Assembly (NCBI RefSeq): GCF_000374565.1
Contig: NZ_KB894689.1
Span: 62,001-126,000, forward strand
Source: Siminovitchia fordii DSM 16014 = CIP 108821
GTDB taxonomy: Bacteria > Bacillota > Bacilli > Bacillales > Bacillaceae_C
Direction of reading: 5' to 3'
Length of the DNA: 64,000 bases
Below, piece by piece: positions 9,457 to 18,692 of this stretch. How positions within the stretch are numbered: position 1 is the first letter of the stretch; every line of letters begins with the position of its first letter. Made by a program: the position numbers and the translations under genes. Under the pieces are notes generated by a model. The model did not search any database, had not been told where the DNA came from, and saw only the letters and a list, made by a program, of their open reading frames with translations.

Positions 9457-9550
9457 GCCATTACCGCTCAACAAGATATCTTTGTTTTCAAGCTATACAC
9501 AATGGCTCCGCCAAAAGGGCTGTTGTTTTGTTCTTTCTATTGAGTTGAAT

Positions 9551-9588
9551 AAAAAAATGAGGACCTTCCAAATAAAAGGAAGTCCTCA
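9551..9588 (-). terminator. Intrinsic terminator of the S-box expression platform
   Basis: On the minus strand GAGGACTTCC (9578-9587) pairs with the arm at 9559-9569, with one bulge, followed by seven T (9551-9557). It lies 15 bases after the riboswitch aptamer, the standard position for an S-box expression platform. No minus-strand gene follows it. Confidence 0.8.
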
Positions 9589-9602
9589 AACATGAAAATA
9601 AT

Positions 9603-9695
9603 CTTCTTATCCATTTGATATTCGCACCGTTCCTTGTGCAAGAACGGTTGCTGAGACTTTATAGGGCCAGTCCCTCCATCTCTCCGGATAAGAAA
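9603..9695 (-). promoter_or_regulatory. SAM-I (S-box) riboswitch aptamer
   Basis: Read on the minus strand, the element shows the S-box signature: P1 strand TTCTTATCC (9686-9694), then GGAGAGATGGAGGGACTGGC, the CAGCAACC block, a P3 hairpin CCGTTCTT/AAGGAACGG, the GGTGC element of P4, and the closing P1 strand GGATAAGAA (9604-9612). The family binds S-adenosylmethionine and normally terminates transcription of methionine or SAM genes. Here it lies between the stop of ilvA and a terminator, with no minus-strand gene after the terminator: the next DNA is the antisense of the catalase gene. Confidence 0.9.
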
Positions 9696-9698
9696 AGC

Positions 9699-9728
9699 TG
9701 TATAGATTTTTGGTTGAATTGCTTTTAA
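9699..9728 (-). promoter_or_regulatory. Possible own promoter for the S-box RNA
   Basis: On the minus strand TTAAAA (9723-9728) and TATACA (9699-9704) are 18 bases apart, and a start about 7 bases on would fall just at P1 of the riboswitch. The -35 is weak, so the RNA could instead arise by readthrough from ilvA. Confidence 0.35.
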
Positions 9729-9763
9729 CTTTCATGCATATTTTTCAAACGTTCAAGTTCTAA

Positions 9764-11044
9764 TCATATCAATAAATGGAATAGCGTACTGTCTTTATTT
9801 ACTTCCATATAAGAAATGTTTCTTTGCTTCATCCGCTCGATCAGCCCTGCATAGTCCTCGCGCCGTTTCAGTTCGATGCCGACAAGACCCGGCCCTCTTT
9901 CCTTGTTGTTTTTCTTCGTATACTCGAATGTAAGGATATCGTCGTCAGGGCCTAGCACTTCATCCAGGAATTCCCGGAGTGCACCTGCACGCTGCGGGAA
10001 GTTCACGATGAAATAATAGAGCAATCCTTCATAAATCAATGATTTCTCCTTGATTTCCTGCATTCTGCTGATATCATTGTTGCCGCCGCTGATCACGCAC
10101 ACAACGGTCTTCCCTTTGATCTGGTCTTTATAAAAATCCAATGCCGCAATCGGAAGTGCACCCGCAGGTTCAGCGATGATGGCGTGCTGATTATAGAGGT
10201 CCAGAATGGTTGTACATACTTTACCTTCCGGAACAGAGACAATATCATCGATATATTTTTTGCACAGTTCAAATGTTTTTTGGCCAACACATTGGACAGC
10301 AGCTCCGTCTACAAATTTATCGATTGTCGGAAGCATGGTCACTGAATTGTTTTCAAAGGCTGCCTTCATACTCAATGCACCACTTGGTTCGACGCCAATC
10401 ATTTTGGTTTGAGGAGACACATTTTTTATATAAGTGCCCAAGCCTGCCATCAATCCACCGCCGCCGATGCTGCCGAAGACAAAATCGACTGGTTCATGGA
10501 TATCATTCATCATTTCAACTGCAACAGTTCCCTGTCCAGCAATGATGCCAAGGTCGTCAAATGGATGGATGAAGATCCGGCCTTCTTCTTCTGCGTATTC
10601 ATTCGCCTGGGCGGAACTTTCATCGAAAGTGTCGCCAGATAAAACGACTTCTATATAGTCGCGGCCAAACATTTTCACTTGGTTGATTTTTTGTTTAGGT
10701 GTTGTTTGCGGCATGAAGATCGTCCCTTGAATTCCAAGGTGGGCACATGCGTAAGCAACACCCTGTGCATGGTTTCCGGCGCTGGCACATACGACACCTT
10801 TTTCCCGGGCCTCATTTTCAATCGTTTTTATTTTATAGTAGGCACCACGAAGCTTAAATGAGCGAACGTGCTGCAAATCTTCCCTTTTTACATACACCTG
10901 GCAATCATATTGCTCAGATAACCGATCGTTCTTCTGCAAAGGGGTATGTGCCACTACATCTTTTAAAAACTGATACGAAATGAGAATATCTTCCAAATTC
11001 AAAGTTTTTGTCTTTTCCTCTGTTGTACTCATGGCGTCATCCAA
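9764..11044 (-). CDS. ilvA: Biosynthetic threonine ammonia-lyase (threonine deaminase)
   Basis: This is a PLP enzyme converting threonine to 2-oxobutanoate, the first step of isoleucine synthesis. The PLP Lys64 is in SFKLRGAY, the glycine-rich phosphate loop in GSIGGGGLMAG, and the C-terminal 90 residues (from about 335) form one ACT-like regulatory domain. The length (426) matches the short Bacillus IlvA. A GGAGG lies four bases before the start; a second ATG 12 bases inside is the alternative. The gene stands alone, away from other ilv genes. An S-box riboswitch follows its stop codon. Confidence 0.9.
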   Translation of the reverse strand: MDDAMSTTEEKTKTLNLEDILISYQFLKDVVAHTPLQKNDRLSEQYDCQVYVKREDLQHVRSFKLRGAYYKIKTIENEAREKGVVCASAGNHAQGVAYACAHLGIQGTIFMPQTTPKQKINQVKMFGRDYIEVVLSGDTFDESSAQANEYAEEEGRIFIHPFDDLGIIAGQGTVAVEMMNDIHEPVDFVFGSIGGGGLMAGLGTYIKNVSPQTKMIGVEPSGALSMKAAFENNSVTMLPTIDKFVDGAAVQCVGQKTFELCKKYIDDIVSVPEGKVCTTILDLYNQHAIIAEPAGALPIAALDFYKDQIKGKTVVCVISGGNNDISRMQEIKEKSLIYEGLLYYFIVNFPQRAGALREFLDEVLGPDDDILTFEYTKKNNKERGPGLVGIELKRREDYAGLIERMKQRNISYMEVNKDSTLFHLLI

Positions 11045-11131
11045 CCTCCGCTTTCATATAAACATTTCTATATTATAACATGAGCAAGCCTAAAATCATA
11101 CAGGAGTTTTCAAAATATTTAGGGAAAGCGT

Positions 11132-11791
11132 TTACAAAGAAGCGTAAGTAAATTCTGCCTGAATATGGCCTATAATCTCCAACTTGCCGGGATGAAGCGA
11201 TGTGGCTGCTTCATACATTGCAATAGTCTTTGTCTGATAAGGGGAGATATCACTGCCGGTGATTTCAGCAACCGAAATCGGCACTTTTGATAGTTGGGTA
11301 TTGAACGTTTCGGCAATGGTTTCTGCTTTCCGAAGGGCATCCAAGACTGCAAGAGAAAGAGCCTTTCTATAAAACATTTCATATTTAGACGTTTCAAAGG
11401 TTACACTTGAAACCACATTGGCTCCGTTCTTTATGGCGAGATCTACAAGGGCTCCCGCCCGGTTGATTTCGTTTGTTTTTATCAAAAGCATATGTTCAAT
11501 TCTATAATTTTTAAAAACCTGCCGGCCCTCCACGTAATCATATTGTGGGTGAATGGAATAATCGACCGTTTTGACTTCATTTTCAGGAATGCCTGCTTTG
11601 GCAAACGCTTCTATTATATTAGCAACAGCTTTTGCAGCGTCTTCCTGTGCCTTGGCCGATGCTACATTTTCTATAGAAACACCCAATCTGATTTCAGCAA
11701 TATCCGGCTCAGCTGAAACCTTTCCCTTGCCGGCCACTTTAATTATTTTCGATTTGCTTTTTACCGCTCTGTATGGAGATTGATAATACAT
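11132..11791 (-). CDS. SIMPL domain protein (DUF541)
   Basis: This is a 219-residue protein of the SIMPL/oxidative-stress-defence family. The N-terminal pattern VAGKGKVSAEPDIAEIRLGV is diagnostic, followed by the conserved IRxYRIEHMLLIKT-like strand region. No signal peptide is visible, so the Firmicutes member probably acts in the cytoplasm. The start at 11791 has a GGTGA site. The frame is open further upstream to 12157, but that extension lacks a ribosome-binding site and does not look like protein. Its molecular role is not established for the family. Confidence 0.75.
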   Translation of the reverse strand: MYYQSPYRAVKSKSKIIKVAGKGKVSAEPDIAEIRLGVSIENVASAKAQEDAAKAVANIIEAFAKAGIPENEVKTVDYSIHPQYDYVEGRQVFKNYRIEHMLLIKTNEINRAGALVDLAIKNGANVVSSVTFETSKYEMFYRKALSLAVLDALRKAETIAETFNTQLSKVPISVAEITGSDISPYQTKTIAMYEAATSLHPGKLEIIGHIQAEFTYASL

Positions 11792-12533
11792 AAGGTCACC
11801 GCTTTCTACTAGGTCATCTTTAATACTTATGAACAGAAACATAGTAAAACAACTTTGTTTCAATATAACTTGAAGATGACACAGCATCAACTTGTATTCT
11901 GGCCATGTGATTACTGCCAGATCAAGAAAATGTGTATGTATTTTGAACGGCTGTTGGACCCTAATGCCGAATGGGCCACAATGAAAACCTGTTATCTCAT
12001 CAGCCATATTACGGTTTCTGGCCATTTTGCACCACACTTTCACTTTTGTTAAAAGTGGAATAACCAAATAGTTTATGGGGAAAATGGAACTTCTCTTCGT
12101 AATTCTTTTGTGCTCGCCGCGTAAGAATGTTGGATTGAGTAGTTCATATTTGGCCAACCATTCATGTGAATTTAATAGGAAGAATGAAGTGTAATGGGGA
12201 AAAAGACATGAATCCCTAGTTCTATTTTTATGTTTTATATATGATCTGACCGTTACTGGGTTTGTTTTCTGCTATACTCTGTGAAAAAAGACAGTTAAGG
12301 GGCTCTTATGAAAAGAAGCTAAATGTTTCCTTCAAGTGTTCGGCAAATACTCTGGTGTATATGCTCAGCACTCCTCCGAAAAGCAGGCTGATGTGGAAGG
12401 CGCTAGAGTTATTATTAATGAAGGGTGGTGTTCACTTTTGAAAAGGTTTGAGTTGTAACGACGAAAATGCTCAAATTATATTAGAACAGTGTTAAAATAG
12501 GCAAGATGAGTCTTTTTTAGGAGGGTACTTTTG
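11792..12533. other. Long intergenic region upstream of the membrane-protein/MoxR cluster
   Basis: About 740 bases separate the SIMPL gene from the next operon. The first 370 are an open but unconvincing minus-strand extension of the SIMPL frame. In 12323-12456 a plus-strand frame without a start (ending in INEGWCSLLKRFEL) may be a decayed gene end; I do not recognise it. A possible promoter lies at 12453-12482. Confidence 0.4.
12453..12482 (+). promoter_or_regulatory. Possible promoter of the membrane protein-MoxR-DUF58 operon
   Basis: TTGTAA (12453-12458) and TATATT (12477-12482) are 18 bases apart, 52 bases before the start codon. The match is moderate only. Confidence 0.35.
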
Positions 12534-13442
12534 ATGGATGAGAAGTTTAATAGACCGAAAGGTTTTGGCCAGATTCTAGACCATACTTTCAGTTTAAGCA
12601 AAAAACACTTTAAGGACTTCTTTTTAATACTACTTATTTTTTTTGGACCGATTTATTTGTTGCAGGCGTTGATCCAGTTGGCATCAGGCGTCAGCTTTTT
12701 CAGGGAAGTCGGAGCAGGTGAGACTTGGTTCGAACAGGTGATCATGAGCTTCGATGATACAGAGGCTGTAAATCTGGGAGCCGATCTAGGGGTTGCGTTA
12801 ACAGGTCTCATTTTGATTTTTCTGGCTCCTGTTGCTACAGCAGCAGTCATGTTTGCGATCGATCATTTGAGAAAAGGCGAAGAGTACACAGTCGGATCCG
12901 TCATCAAGCAGGCATTTTCACGTTACTGGCCGATGCTCGGAAGTACTATTTTGTTTTGTTTAATCGGGTTCGGTCTGTTAGTTGTACCGATGATCATCGT
13001 AACGATTGCGGGCGTTATCGGGGCGATGGTTCTACCAGTCGTTGGTGTCATATTGGCCATTTTACTTTTTGTGGGATTTTCAGTGGGGGCTTTTCTTTTG
13101 TTGACTCGTTGGAGTTTTTATTTCGGGTCTGTCGTCTTTCGGGAGGAAACGCCGGGATTATCACGAAGCTGGAAGTTGACAAAAGGCCGCACCTGGGTGT
13201 TATTCGGGCTGTTCATCATTTTCTCTTTGATTATCACGATGATCAGTGCGACATTGGAATTGACCTTTGGAATTTTTCTGGGGAATAGTGTACTTCTTAC
13301 ACTCATTATTAACGTGGTAGGCATCATTACAACGTTAATTTTTACCGTGGGATATGCCGTCATGTATTTTGACCTGAAAATCAGGCATGATGCGGACGAT
13401 TTGAAAGAAATGATTGGGGAATATCACACACCACAAATCTAA
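12534..13442 (+). CDS. Polytopic membrane protein of the MoxR-DUF58 cluster
   Basis: This 302-residue protein has a cytoplasmic N-terminus (RPKGFGQILDHTFSLSKKHFKDF) and about six hydrophobic segments (near 28-50, 80-105, 135-165, 165-190, 215-245, 255-285). The layout resembles glycerophosphodiester-phosphodiesterase-type membrane domain proteins (DUF7544/DUF975-like) found with MoxR clusters. AGGAGGG lies eight bases before ATG 12534. It is the first gene of a five-gene operon. No catalytic residues can be named; the role is probably membrane-bound and linked to the AAA ATPase system. Confidence 0.65.
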   Translation: MDEKFNRPKGFGQILDHTFSLSKKHFKDFFLILLIFFGPIYLLQALIQLASGVSFFREVGAGETWFEQVIMSFDDTEAVNLGADLGVALTGLILIFLAPVATAAVMFAIDHLRKGEEYTVGSVIKQAFSRYWPMLGSTILFCLIGFGLLVVPMIIVTIAGVIGAMVLPVVGVILAILLFVGFSVGAFLLLTRWSFYFGSVVFREETPGLSRSWKLTKGRTWVLFGLFIIFSLIITMISATLELTFGIFLGNSVLLTLIINVVGIITTLIFTVGYAVMYFDLKIRHDADDLKEMIGEYHTPQI

Positions 13443-13457
13443 GTCAGGTGATGGTTA

Positions 13458-14099
13458 ATGCTGGATACCGATCAGGCCAAGGAAAGGCTTCGGGAGATTT
13501 TAAATAGAGCTGAATACAAAGTTTATGAAGACCAGTCCAAAGGATTGCTTCAGAGCTGGTGGGATCAGGCCAAGGAATGGATTGCAAAACAACTTGAAAA
13601 ACTGTTTCCCTCCTATGAAGCGACAAGCGCAGCCGCTGGTCCGGTACTGACGGTTATCATTGTTTTGGTGGTCGTTGCGTTGGCTATAGCCGCCTATTTT
13701 ATCATCCGTAATACCCAGCGGTCCAGACGATATCGCGACAAATCGCCTCTCCAATCGATGAAGGAGCTGGATTGGACATCAGACATGCATTTGTCGGAGG
13801 CGTTGAAGCTGGAAAATCAGCAAGAATATTCAATGGCCGCACGCCATTTGTTTTTGGCGACCCTTCTTTATTTCCATAAAAAAGAATGGTTGGAAGCAAG
13901 AATTTGGAAAACAAACTGGGAATATTACGATGAGTTAAAAAGGATCAATCGGAACTGGGCAGATCAGTTTTATCATTTGGCGCGTGTTTTTGACGAAGTG
14001 ACTTATGGAGAGCGGAAGCTGGAAAAAGAAGAATACGCTCAGTTCCGGAAGGAAACGATGACGTGGCTGGAGGAGCCGCGGAAATCGATGGAAGGATAG
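13458..14099 (+). CDS. DUF4129 domain protein
   Basis: This is a 213-residue single-pass membrane protein. It has an N-terminal helical region, one transmembrane segment (about 60-84), then a cytoplasmic DUF4129-type domain with the typical YSMAARHLFLATLLYFHKKEWLEAR pattern. A GGTGATGG site precedes the start. DUF4129 proteins regularly accompany DUF4350, MoxR and DUF58 genes, as here. Their biochemical role is unknown; chaperone-assisted assembly of envelope complexes is the usual suggestion. Confidence 0.75.
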   Translation: MLDTDQAKERLREILNRAEYKVYEDQSKGLLQSWWDQAKEWIAKQLEKLFPSYEATSAAAGPVLTVIIVLVVVALAIAAYFIIRNTQRSRRYRDKSPLQSMKELDWTSDMHLSEALKLENQQEYSMAARHLFLATLLYFHKKEWLEARIWKTNWEYYDELKRINRNWADQFYHLARVFDEVTYGERKLEKEEYAQFRKETMTWLEEPRKSMEG

Positions 14100-14111
14100 G
14101 AGGGGGCAAGT

Positions 14112-15239
14112 ATGCAGAAATCTGGAAAAAGAACATGGATTTTGCTCATCATTCTTCTGCTATGTTTTTTGACTGCCGGATATTTTTTACAGTCAAAGCA
14201 ACCAGTCGCCTACCCCCCATTTGTTTCCGACTCTCCTTCCCCTACTGGTACTAAGGCTATTTATACATATATAAAGGAAGAATCGGAATCCGTTCAAAGG
14301 TGGAAGAAACCACCGGAACGTTTGGAGGGTGAAGGCGGCCGGATACTTGTCATGGTTGAGCCGCAATTCATGCCAAAAAGTGAAGAAATGAAGGCTTATG
14401 AAAAGTTTATGGAAGAAGGTAACACCATATTATTATTCCAAAAAAATCCGCAGGGGATGTTTGATCTTGTGACAGATCCGGTCGAGGCGGAAACCGAAGA
14501 AGGGGTTCTTTACGATAAGTTGGGTATTCAACATAAGGCTGATATCTCATATTTGAGCCGTATGCAAACTAAGCAGCAAGATGACGTTCTTTTATATGAT
14601 GATGCTGGAACAATTGCGCTTGAACGCCCATTTGGGGAAGGCCGCCTGATTGTTTCCCTATTTCCGGAATGGATGACCAATGGGGAAATTCTGAAAAAGG
14701 ACCACGTTCCTCTCCTCGTTTCATTGTTTAATGAAACAGAAGGCGGAGAATTTTTGTTCGACGAGTATGTGCACCAGCCCCAAGGCGGGGAAAAAGCATT
14801 AAACGTTTATCCGATGTGGTTTTTGCTCTTCATGTTCCAAGGGGGAATTCTTGCCATTCTTTGGATCTGGTACCAAGGGAAACGTTTTGGACCGATATTC
14901 AGCCCGAGGGAAGCAACTGTCCGTTTCAGTGACGAGGGGATTCGTGCATTGGCCGCCTGGTATATGAGGAGCAGGCGCTACCATGATTCAATCGTCATCC
15001 AGGCTGATTATTTAAAGTTTATTTTGCAGGAAAAGTGGCATATTCCTTACCGCGAAGAGTGGAAAGGTCTGTCTTCACTTTTGGAACGCAAAAGTCAGGG
15101 GCAGATGGGCAAAAAGGAAATCGATGCTTTTTTGACAGGTTTAACAGATATTTTAAACAAAGAAAAACTGAGCAAACAGGAATATTTACTATGGTCGAAG
15201 AAAATTGACCGGATGAGGAAAGTGGTGGAAGAGAGATGA
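14112..15239 (+). CDS. DUF4350 domain protein
   Basis: This 375-residue protein has a membrane anchor near residues 9-26, an extracytoplasmic glutamine-amidotransferase-like fold (DUF4350) to about 230, a second membrane segment (about 237-257) and a cytoplasmic helical tail. AGGAGGGGGCAAGT precedes the ATG. The stop overlaps the MoxR start (ATGA). It belongs to the same operon as DUF4129, MoxR and DUF58, an association seen widely in Firmicutes and Actinobacteria. Confidence 0.75.
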   Translation: MQKSGKRTWILLIILLLCFLTAGYFLQSKQPVAYPPFVSDSPSPTGTKAIYTYIKEESESVQRWKKPPERLEGEGGRILVMVEPQFMPKSEEMKAYEKFMEEGNTILLFQKNPQGMFDLVTDPVEAETEEGVLYDKLGIQHKADISYLSRMQTKQQDDVLLYDDAGTIALERPFGEGRLIVSLFPEWMTNGEILKKDHVPLLVSLFNETEGGEFLFDEYVHQPQGGEKALNVYPMWFLLFMFQGGILAILWIWYQGKRFGPIFSPREATVRFSDEGIRALAAWYMRSRRYHDSIVIQADYLKFILQEKWHIPYREEWKGLSSLLERKSQGQMGKKEIDAFLTGLTDILNKEKLSKQEYLLWSKKIDRMRKVVEER

Positions 15240-16165
15240 GTACAAAAGTATTGACGTTGTTGGAGAAATACGAAGACCGAATCCTTGGGCAGAGCACAAA
15301 TCTCAGACTCTTGCTTTCTGCAATTCTGGCAGGGGGCCATGTATTGCTGGAAGGGGTGCCGGGCACAGGTAAAACAGCAACAGTACGGACGCTTGCCAAC
15401 CTTCTTGGAGGAAATTTCAACCGTATTCAGTTTACTCCTGATCTGCTTCCAAGCGATATTACCGGAAGTGTCATCTACAATGTAAAAGAAGGTACCTTCG
15501 AAACGCTGAAGGGGCCGATCTTTACAAATGTCCTGCTGGCTGATGAAATTAACCGGACCCCTGCCAAAACGCAGGCTGCCCTGTTGGAAGCGATGGAAGA
15601 GAGACAGGTCACGATTCAGGGTAAAACATACCCGCTTGCCGATGTGTTTTTCGTTGTGGCGACTCAGAACCCGATAGAATTTGAGGGGACATACCCGTTG
15701 CCGGAAGCACAGCAAGACCGATTTTTATTTAAGCTTATGATTGATTTTCCGGCATTTGAAGAAGAGAAAAACATATTGAAAAATGTGATTGAGAACAATT
15801 TTAAATCGACCGCCGCTGAGCCAGTGCTGGACATGACCGAATTCTTACAGGCCAGGAAAGAAATTGAACAGGTCACGGTGAATGACAGTGTTCTGGAATA
15901 CATCATGCAAATTGTTAGAAGGACGAGGGAAACGGAAGCGATCCGTTTCGGAGCCAGTACAAGGGCTGCCATTTCCATCGGGAAAGCCGCTCAGGCGTGG
16001 GCCTTTTTAGATGGTCGTGATTATGTGACACCGGACGATGTGAAAATGGTTGCGAAACCGTCACTCAGACATAGGATTCAATTAGCCCCGTACGTGGAAT
16101 TGGAGGGAGGATTCGTTGACCAAGTCATTGAAGAACTTGTGGGCTCGGTTCCTGTTCCGAGATAG
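15236..16165 (+). CDS. MoxR family AAA+ ATPase
   Basis: This is a 309-residue AAA+ protein. It shows Walker A (GVPGTGKT, 40-47), Walker B (LLADEINRTPAKTQ, from 100), sensor region VVATQNP, and the C-terminal lid with FGASTRA. MoxR ATPases act as chaperones for maturation of other proteins, usually together with VWA/DUF58 partners. Its start overlaps the DUF4350 stop and its 3' end overlaps the DUF58 gene by about 50 bases, so all are translationally linked. Confidence 0.9.
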   Translation: MSTKVLTLLEKYEDRILGQSTNLRLLLSAILAGGHVLLEGVPGTGKTATVRTLANLLGGNFNRIQFTPDLLPSDITGSVIYNVKEGTFETLKGPIFTNVLLADEINRTPAKTQAALLEAMEERQVTIQGKTYPLADVFFVVATQNPIEFEGTYPLPEAQQDRFLFKLMIDFPAFEEEKNILKNVIENNFKSTAAEPVLDMTEFLQARKEIEQVTVNDSVLEYIMQIVRRTRETEAIRFGASTRAAISIGKAAQAWAFLDGRDYVTPDDVKMVAKPSLRHRIQLAPYVELEGGFVDQVIEELVGSVPVPR

Positions 16166-17477
16166 GGGAATATTGCCGACAAAGCGGCTGCTGTATGTTT
16201 TTCTAGGCATTTCCGCTTTCTTTATCCTGCTTGGCGTGTTGACGGATGTATCATGGACATACATCATCATGATGAATCTGATTGTTTTGTTGGCAAGTTT
16301 TTTGGATCTGCTTTTTTCTCCAGAAAAAAAAGATCTGGATTTCAAGCGGATACTGCCGGAAGAAATGGAACGGGGTCTTCCCTATACAGTAGGGGTAGAA
16401 GTGGAAAACCGTTCCGGTCATCCTTTTACATTTGCGTTTGTTGACGACTTGCCGCAGTCTTTCAAGCGCCCGTTCCCTGTACGGGGAATAGGGAGGAAAG
16501 AAGCGTTGACGGAAGTGTCATATGAGACGAGCGCTCCGGTCAGGGGAGATTATGATGTCACGCGTCTTTATTTCCGCTATAAAAGTACCCTGGGTCTGTG
16601 GGAAAAGCAAACAACAGCAGAACTGCCGCAAGCTTTGAAAGTCATCCCGGATATGACCGAAACGAAGCAATACCTGCAGGATGCACAAAGGTATTTATTG
16701 CATGAAGGCATGAAGATTCGCAAATATCAAAGTGGAGCGGGAGAGTTTGCGCAGATCAGAAAATATGCCGCGGGAGATGATCCGCGCATGATTAACTGGA
16801 GGCAGACTGCGAAACTTCAGGAGGTCATGACGAACGAATATGAGCCCGAGCATGGAAAATATATCACTATTTTAATAGACTGTGGAAGAATGATGGGTGC
16901 AGAACTTAAAAAAGGCAACCGTTTGGAGCGGGCATTGGAAGCAGCTATGACTGTGACTGCTGCCGCTTTGCGAAAAGGGGATTATGTATCTGTTCTTGCT
17001 TTTTCCAAGGACGTCAAGGTGTTTATTCCGCCGGCAAAAGGGATGGAACATATGCAGACTATCCTGAAATCCATCTACGATTTGCAGGTCGATCCGGTAG
17101 AGCCGAATTACGGTGCGGTCTTTTCTTTTTTGGAAAACATGCAGAAAAAGCGCAGCCTTCTTCTTTTGTTCAGCGATATCCGTACGTTTCTGTATGAAGA
17201 AAGCACACTTACCTATTTGATGCGGATCAGGCAGCGAAATTTATTTTTAATGATAGGCGTTGAGGATCAAGTCATTAAAAGAAGAATTAATGAAGCGCCG
17301 GATCAAGTGGAGCATGCCATGATTAAAAGCATTGCCCAACAGCAGATGCTTTTTAAAAAGAGGGAAAAAGCCAAATGGGAAAATCAGGGGCTTTTTATGA
17401 CCGAAGCCGAAGAGGAAAAGCTGTCGGTTTCAGCTGTCTCTTATTATATTGATATGATGAACAGAAATCTGTTGTAA
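16116..17477 (+). CDS. DUF58 domain protein (VWA-like partner of MoxR)
   Basis: This 453-residue protein has two membrane segments near the N-terminus (about 24-66) and a central DUF58 core with EFAQIRKYAAGDDPRMINWR (near 209-228), followed by a von Willebrand A-like region (ITILIDCGRMMG). The start is TTG at 16116, supported by GGAGGGAGG five bases upstream and by the sensible N-terminus. It therefore starts inside the MoxR gene. DUF58 proteins are the usual clients or partners of MoxR. It is the last gene of this operon. Confidence 0.85.
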   Translation: MTKSLKNLWARFLFRDRGILPTKRLLYVFLGISAFFILLGVLTDVSWTYIIMMNLIVLLASFLDLLFSPEKKDLDFKRILPEEMERGLPYTVGVEVENRSGHPFTFAFVDDLPQSFKRPFPVRGIGRKEALTEVSYETSAPVRGDYDVTRLYFRYKSTLGLWEKQTTAELPQALKVIPDMTETKQYLQDAQRYLLHEGMKIRKYQSGAGEFAQIRKYAAGDDPRMINWRQTAKLQEVMTNEYEPEHGKYITILIDCGRMMGAELKKGNRLERALEAAMTVTAAALRKGDYVSVLAFSKDVKVFIPPAKGMEHMQTILKSIYDLQVDPVEPNYGAVFSFLENMQKKRSLLLLFSDIRTFLYEESTLTYLMRIRQRNLFLMIGVEDQVIKRRINEAPDQVEHAMIKSIAQQQMLFKKREKAKWENQGLFMTEAEEEKLSVSAVSYYIDMMNRNLL

Positions 17478-17584
17478 CAGGGGATCGGTCCAGAGATCAG
17501 GATGATGCAGCTACGATCCGATCAAGTCAGAATACTGTAAACAGAAAATTAGGTGAGTATGTGATTTAGCTCAAACAAAATATA

Positions 17585-17605
17585 CCGGGGCGTATCACGC
17601 CCCGG
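17585..17605. terminator. Terminator hairpin between convergent operons
   Basis: CCGGGGCG (17585-17592) pairs with CGCCCCGG (17598-17605). The minus-strand side continues into TATATTTTG. It overlaps the stop of the SpoIIM-like gene and probably serves both directions. Confidence 0.7.
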
Positions 17606-18584
17606 CTCTAATTTGTTCCAATCTTCCGCTCTCACGGAGGAAAAGCCTTTTTCCAATGATTATATATAAGATCAATCCAATGACCGTTACGAAAGCGACA
17701 AAATATTTGGCTTCAAGCGGGATGGGAGCCGGCGTGATGAAACCTTCAATGATTCCCGCAATGACAAACAGAGGCACTGTACCAAGCAAAAGCTGCACGG
17801 ACCGTTTCGCGTTCACCTTTAATTGGTATCCCCTGGAGTAATCTCCCGGAACGAACAGTTTGTATCCCATCAGTAGTCCGGCACCGCCCGCGATAAAGAT
17901 GGCCGTGAGTTCGATCATTCCGTGAGGTACAATATACGCCCAAAATTCGTAGGTTTTACCGTGGGTCCAGAACAATGCGGCAAGGGCTCCAATAATGATG
18001 CCGTTATAAATAAGGATATAGACGGTCAGCAATCCAAAAGTGACCCCTCCGGCAAAAGCCAAGATGGCGACTTGGATATTATTTGTCATGATACTGGCCG
18101 ACATCACGGAAGAATCCCAATATCCATTGTCGTCTCCGAGGGAATCCGGATCGACGCCATAAGCAATTTCAGGCGGAAGGATGGAGTACATATTTTGGGG
18201 ATCCTGAAGCACCGATAGGTAACTGCCGGCAGCTCCGATTGTAAAAAGAACAAGAGCCGCGACAACAAATTTCCATTGCTCCCAAAGCAAGCGGATAAAT
18301 GTGGTACTGAAAAAATGTCGCACCTGGTGCATGCTCGACATTTGATCTTTGTATAATACATTATGGGATTTGGAAACGAGGCCATTTAAATAAAAGGTTA
18401 CCTCTTCCTTCGGAAAATAAGTTTGAGAGTACGAAAGATTTTGAGCGGCTTTTTGATACAGTCTATAAAATTGGTCGATCGTAGACCCTGCCACCTCTTT
18501 TTTTCGTTTATGCATCATCGTAACTAGCTGCTCCAGCTGCTTCCAGTCATCCCGATGTTTTTTAATAAACTGTTTTACATTCAT
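17595..18584 (-). CDS. Stage II sporulation protein M-like membrane protein (DUF95)
   Basis: This 329-residue protein has a soluble helical N-terminus of about 100 residues and roughly five membrane segments with the family pattern MTNNIQVAILAFAGGVTFG and WAYIVPHGMIELTAIFIAGGAGL. It is the DUF95/SpoIIM-like type found beside RDD, MoxR and DUF58 genes, not the sporulation SpoIIM itself. The start at 18584 has AGAGGTGA about eight bases upstream; upstream in-frame codons lack a site. It is divergent from the RDD gene (109 bases apart). Confidence 0.75.
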   Translation of the reverse strand: MNVKQFIKKHRDDWKQLEQLVTMMHKRKKEVAGSTIDQFYRLYQKAAQNLSYSQTYFPKEEVTFYLNGLVSKSHNVLYKDQMSSMHQVRHFFSTTFIRLLWEQWKFVVAALVLFTIGAAGSYLSVLQDPQNMYSILPPEIAYGVDPDSLGDDNGYWDSSVMSASIMTNNIQVAILAFAGGVTFGLLTVYILIYNGIIIGALAALFWTHGKTYEFWAYIVPHGMIELTAIFIAGGAGLLMGYKLFVPGDYSRGYQLKVNAKRSVQLLLGTVPLFVIAGIIEGFITPAPIPLEAKYFVAFVTVIGLILYIIIGKRLFLRESGRLEQIRAGA

Positions 18585-18692
18585 ACATTTCTTCACCTCT
18601 TGAAAAGATCGGTATCTATTGAAGATATACTCTACTATTATAGTAACACTCTTGAGCAATAGAAACATCAACTTGGGAAAGGAGGAAAAAAC

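Noticed and set aside
11792-12157. N-terminal extension of the SIMPL protein
   Set aside because: The open frame lacks a ribosome-binding site and reads unlike protein; the GGTGA-supported start at 11791 gives the normal length.
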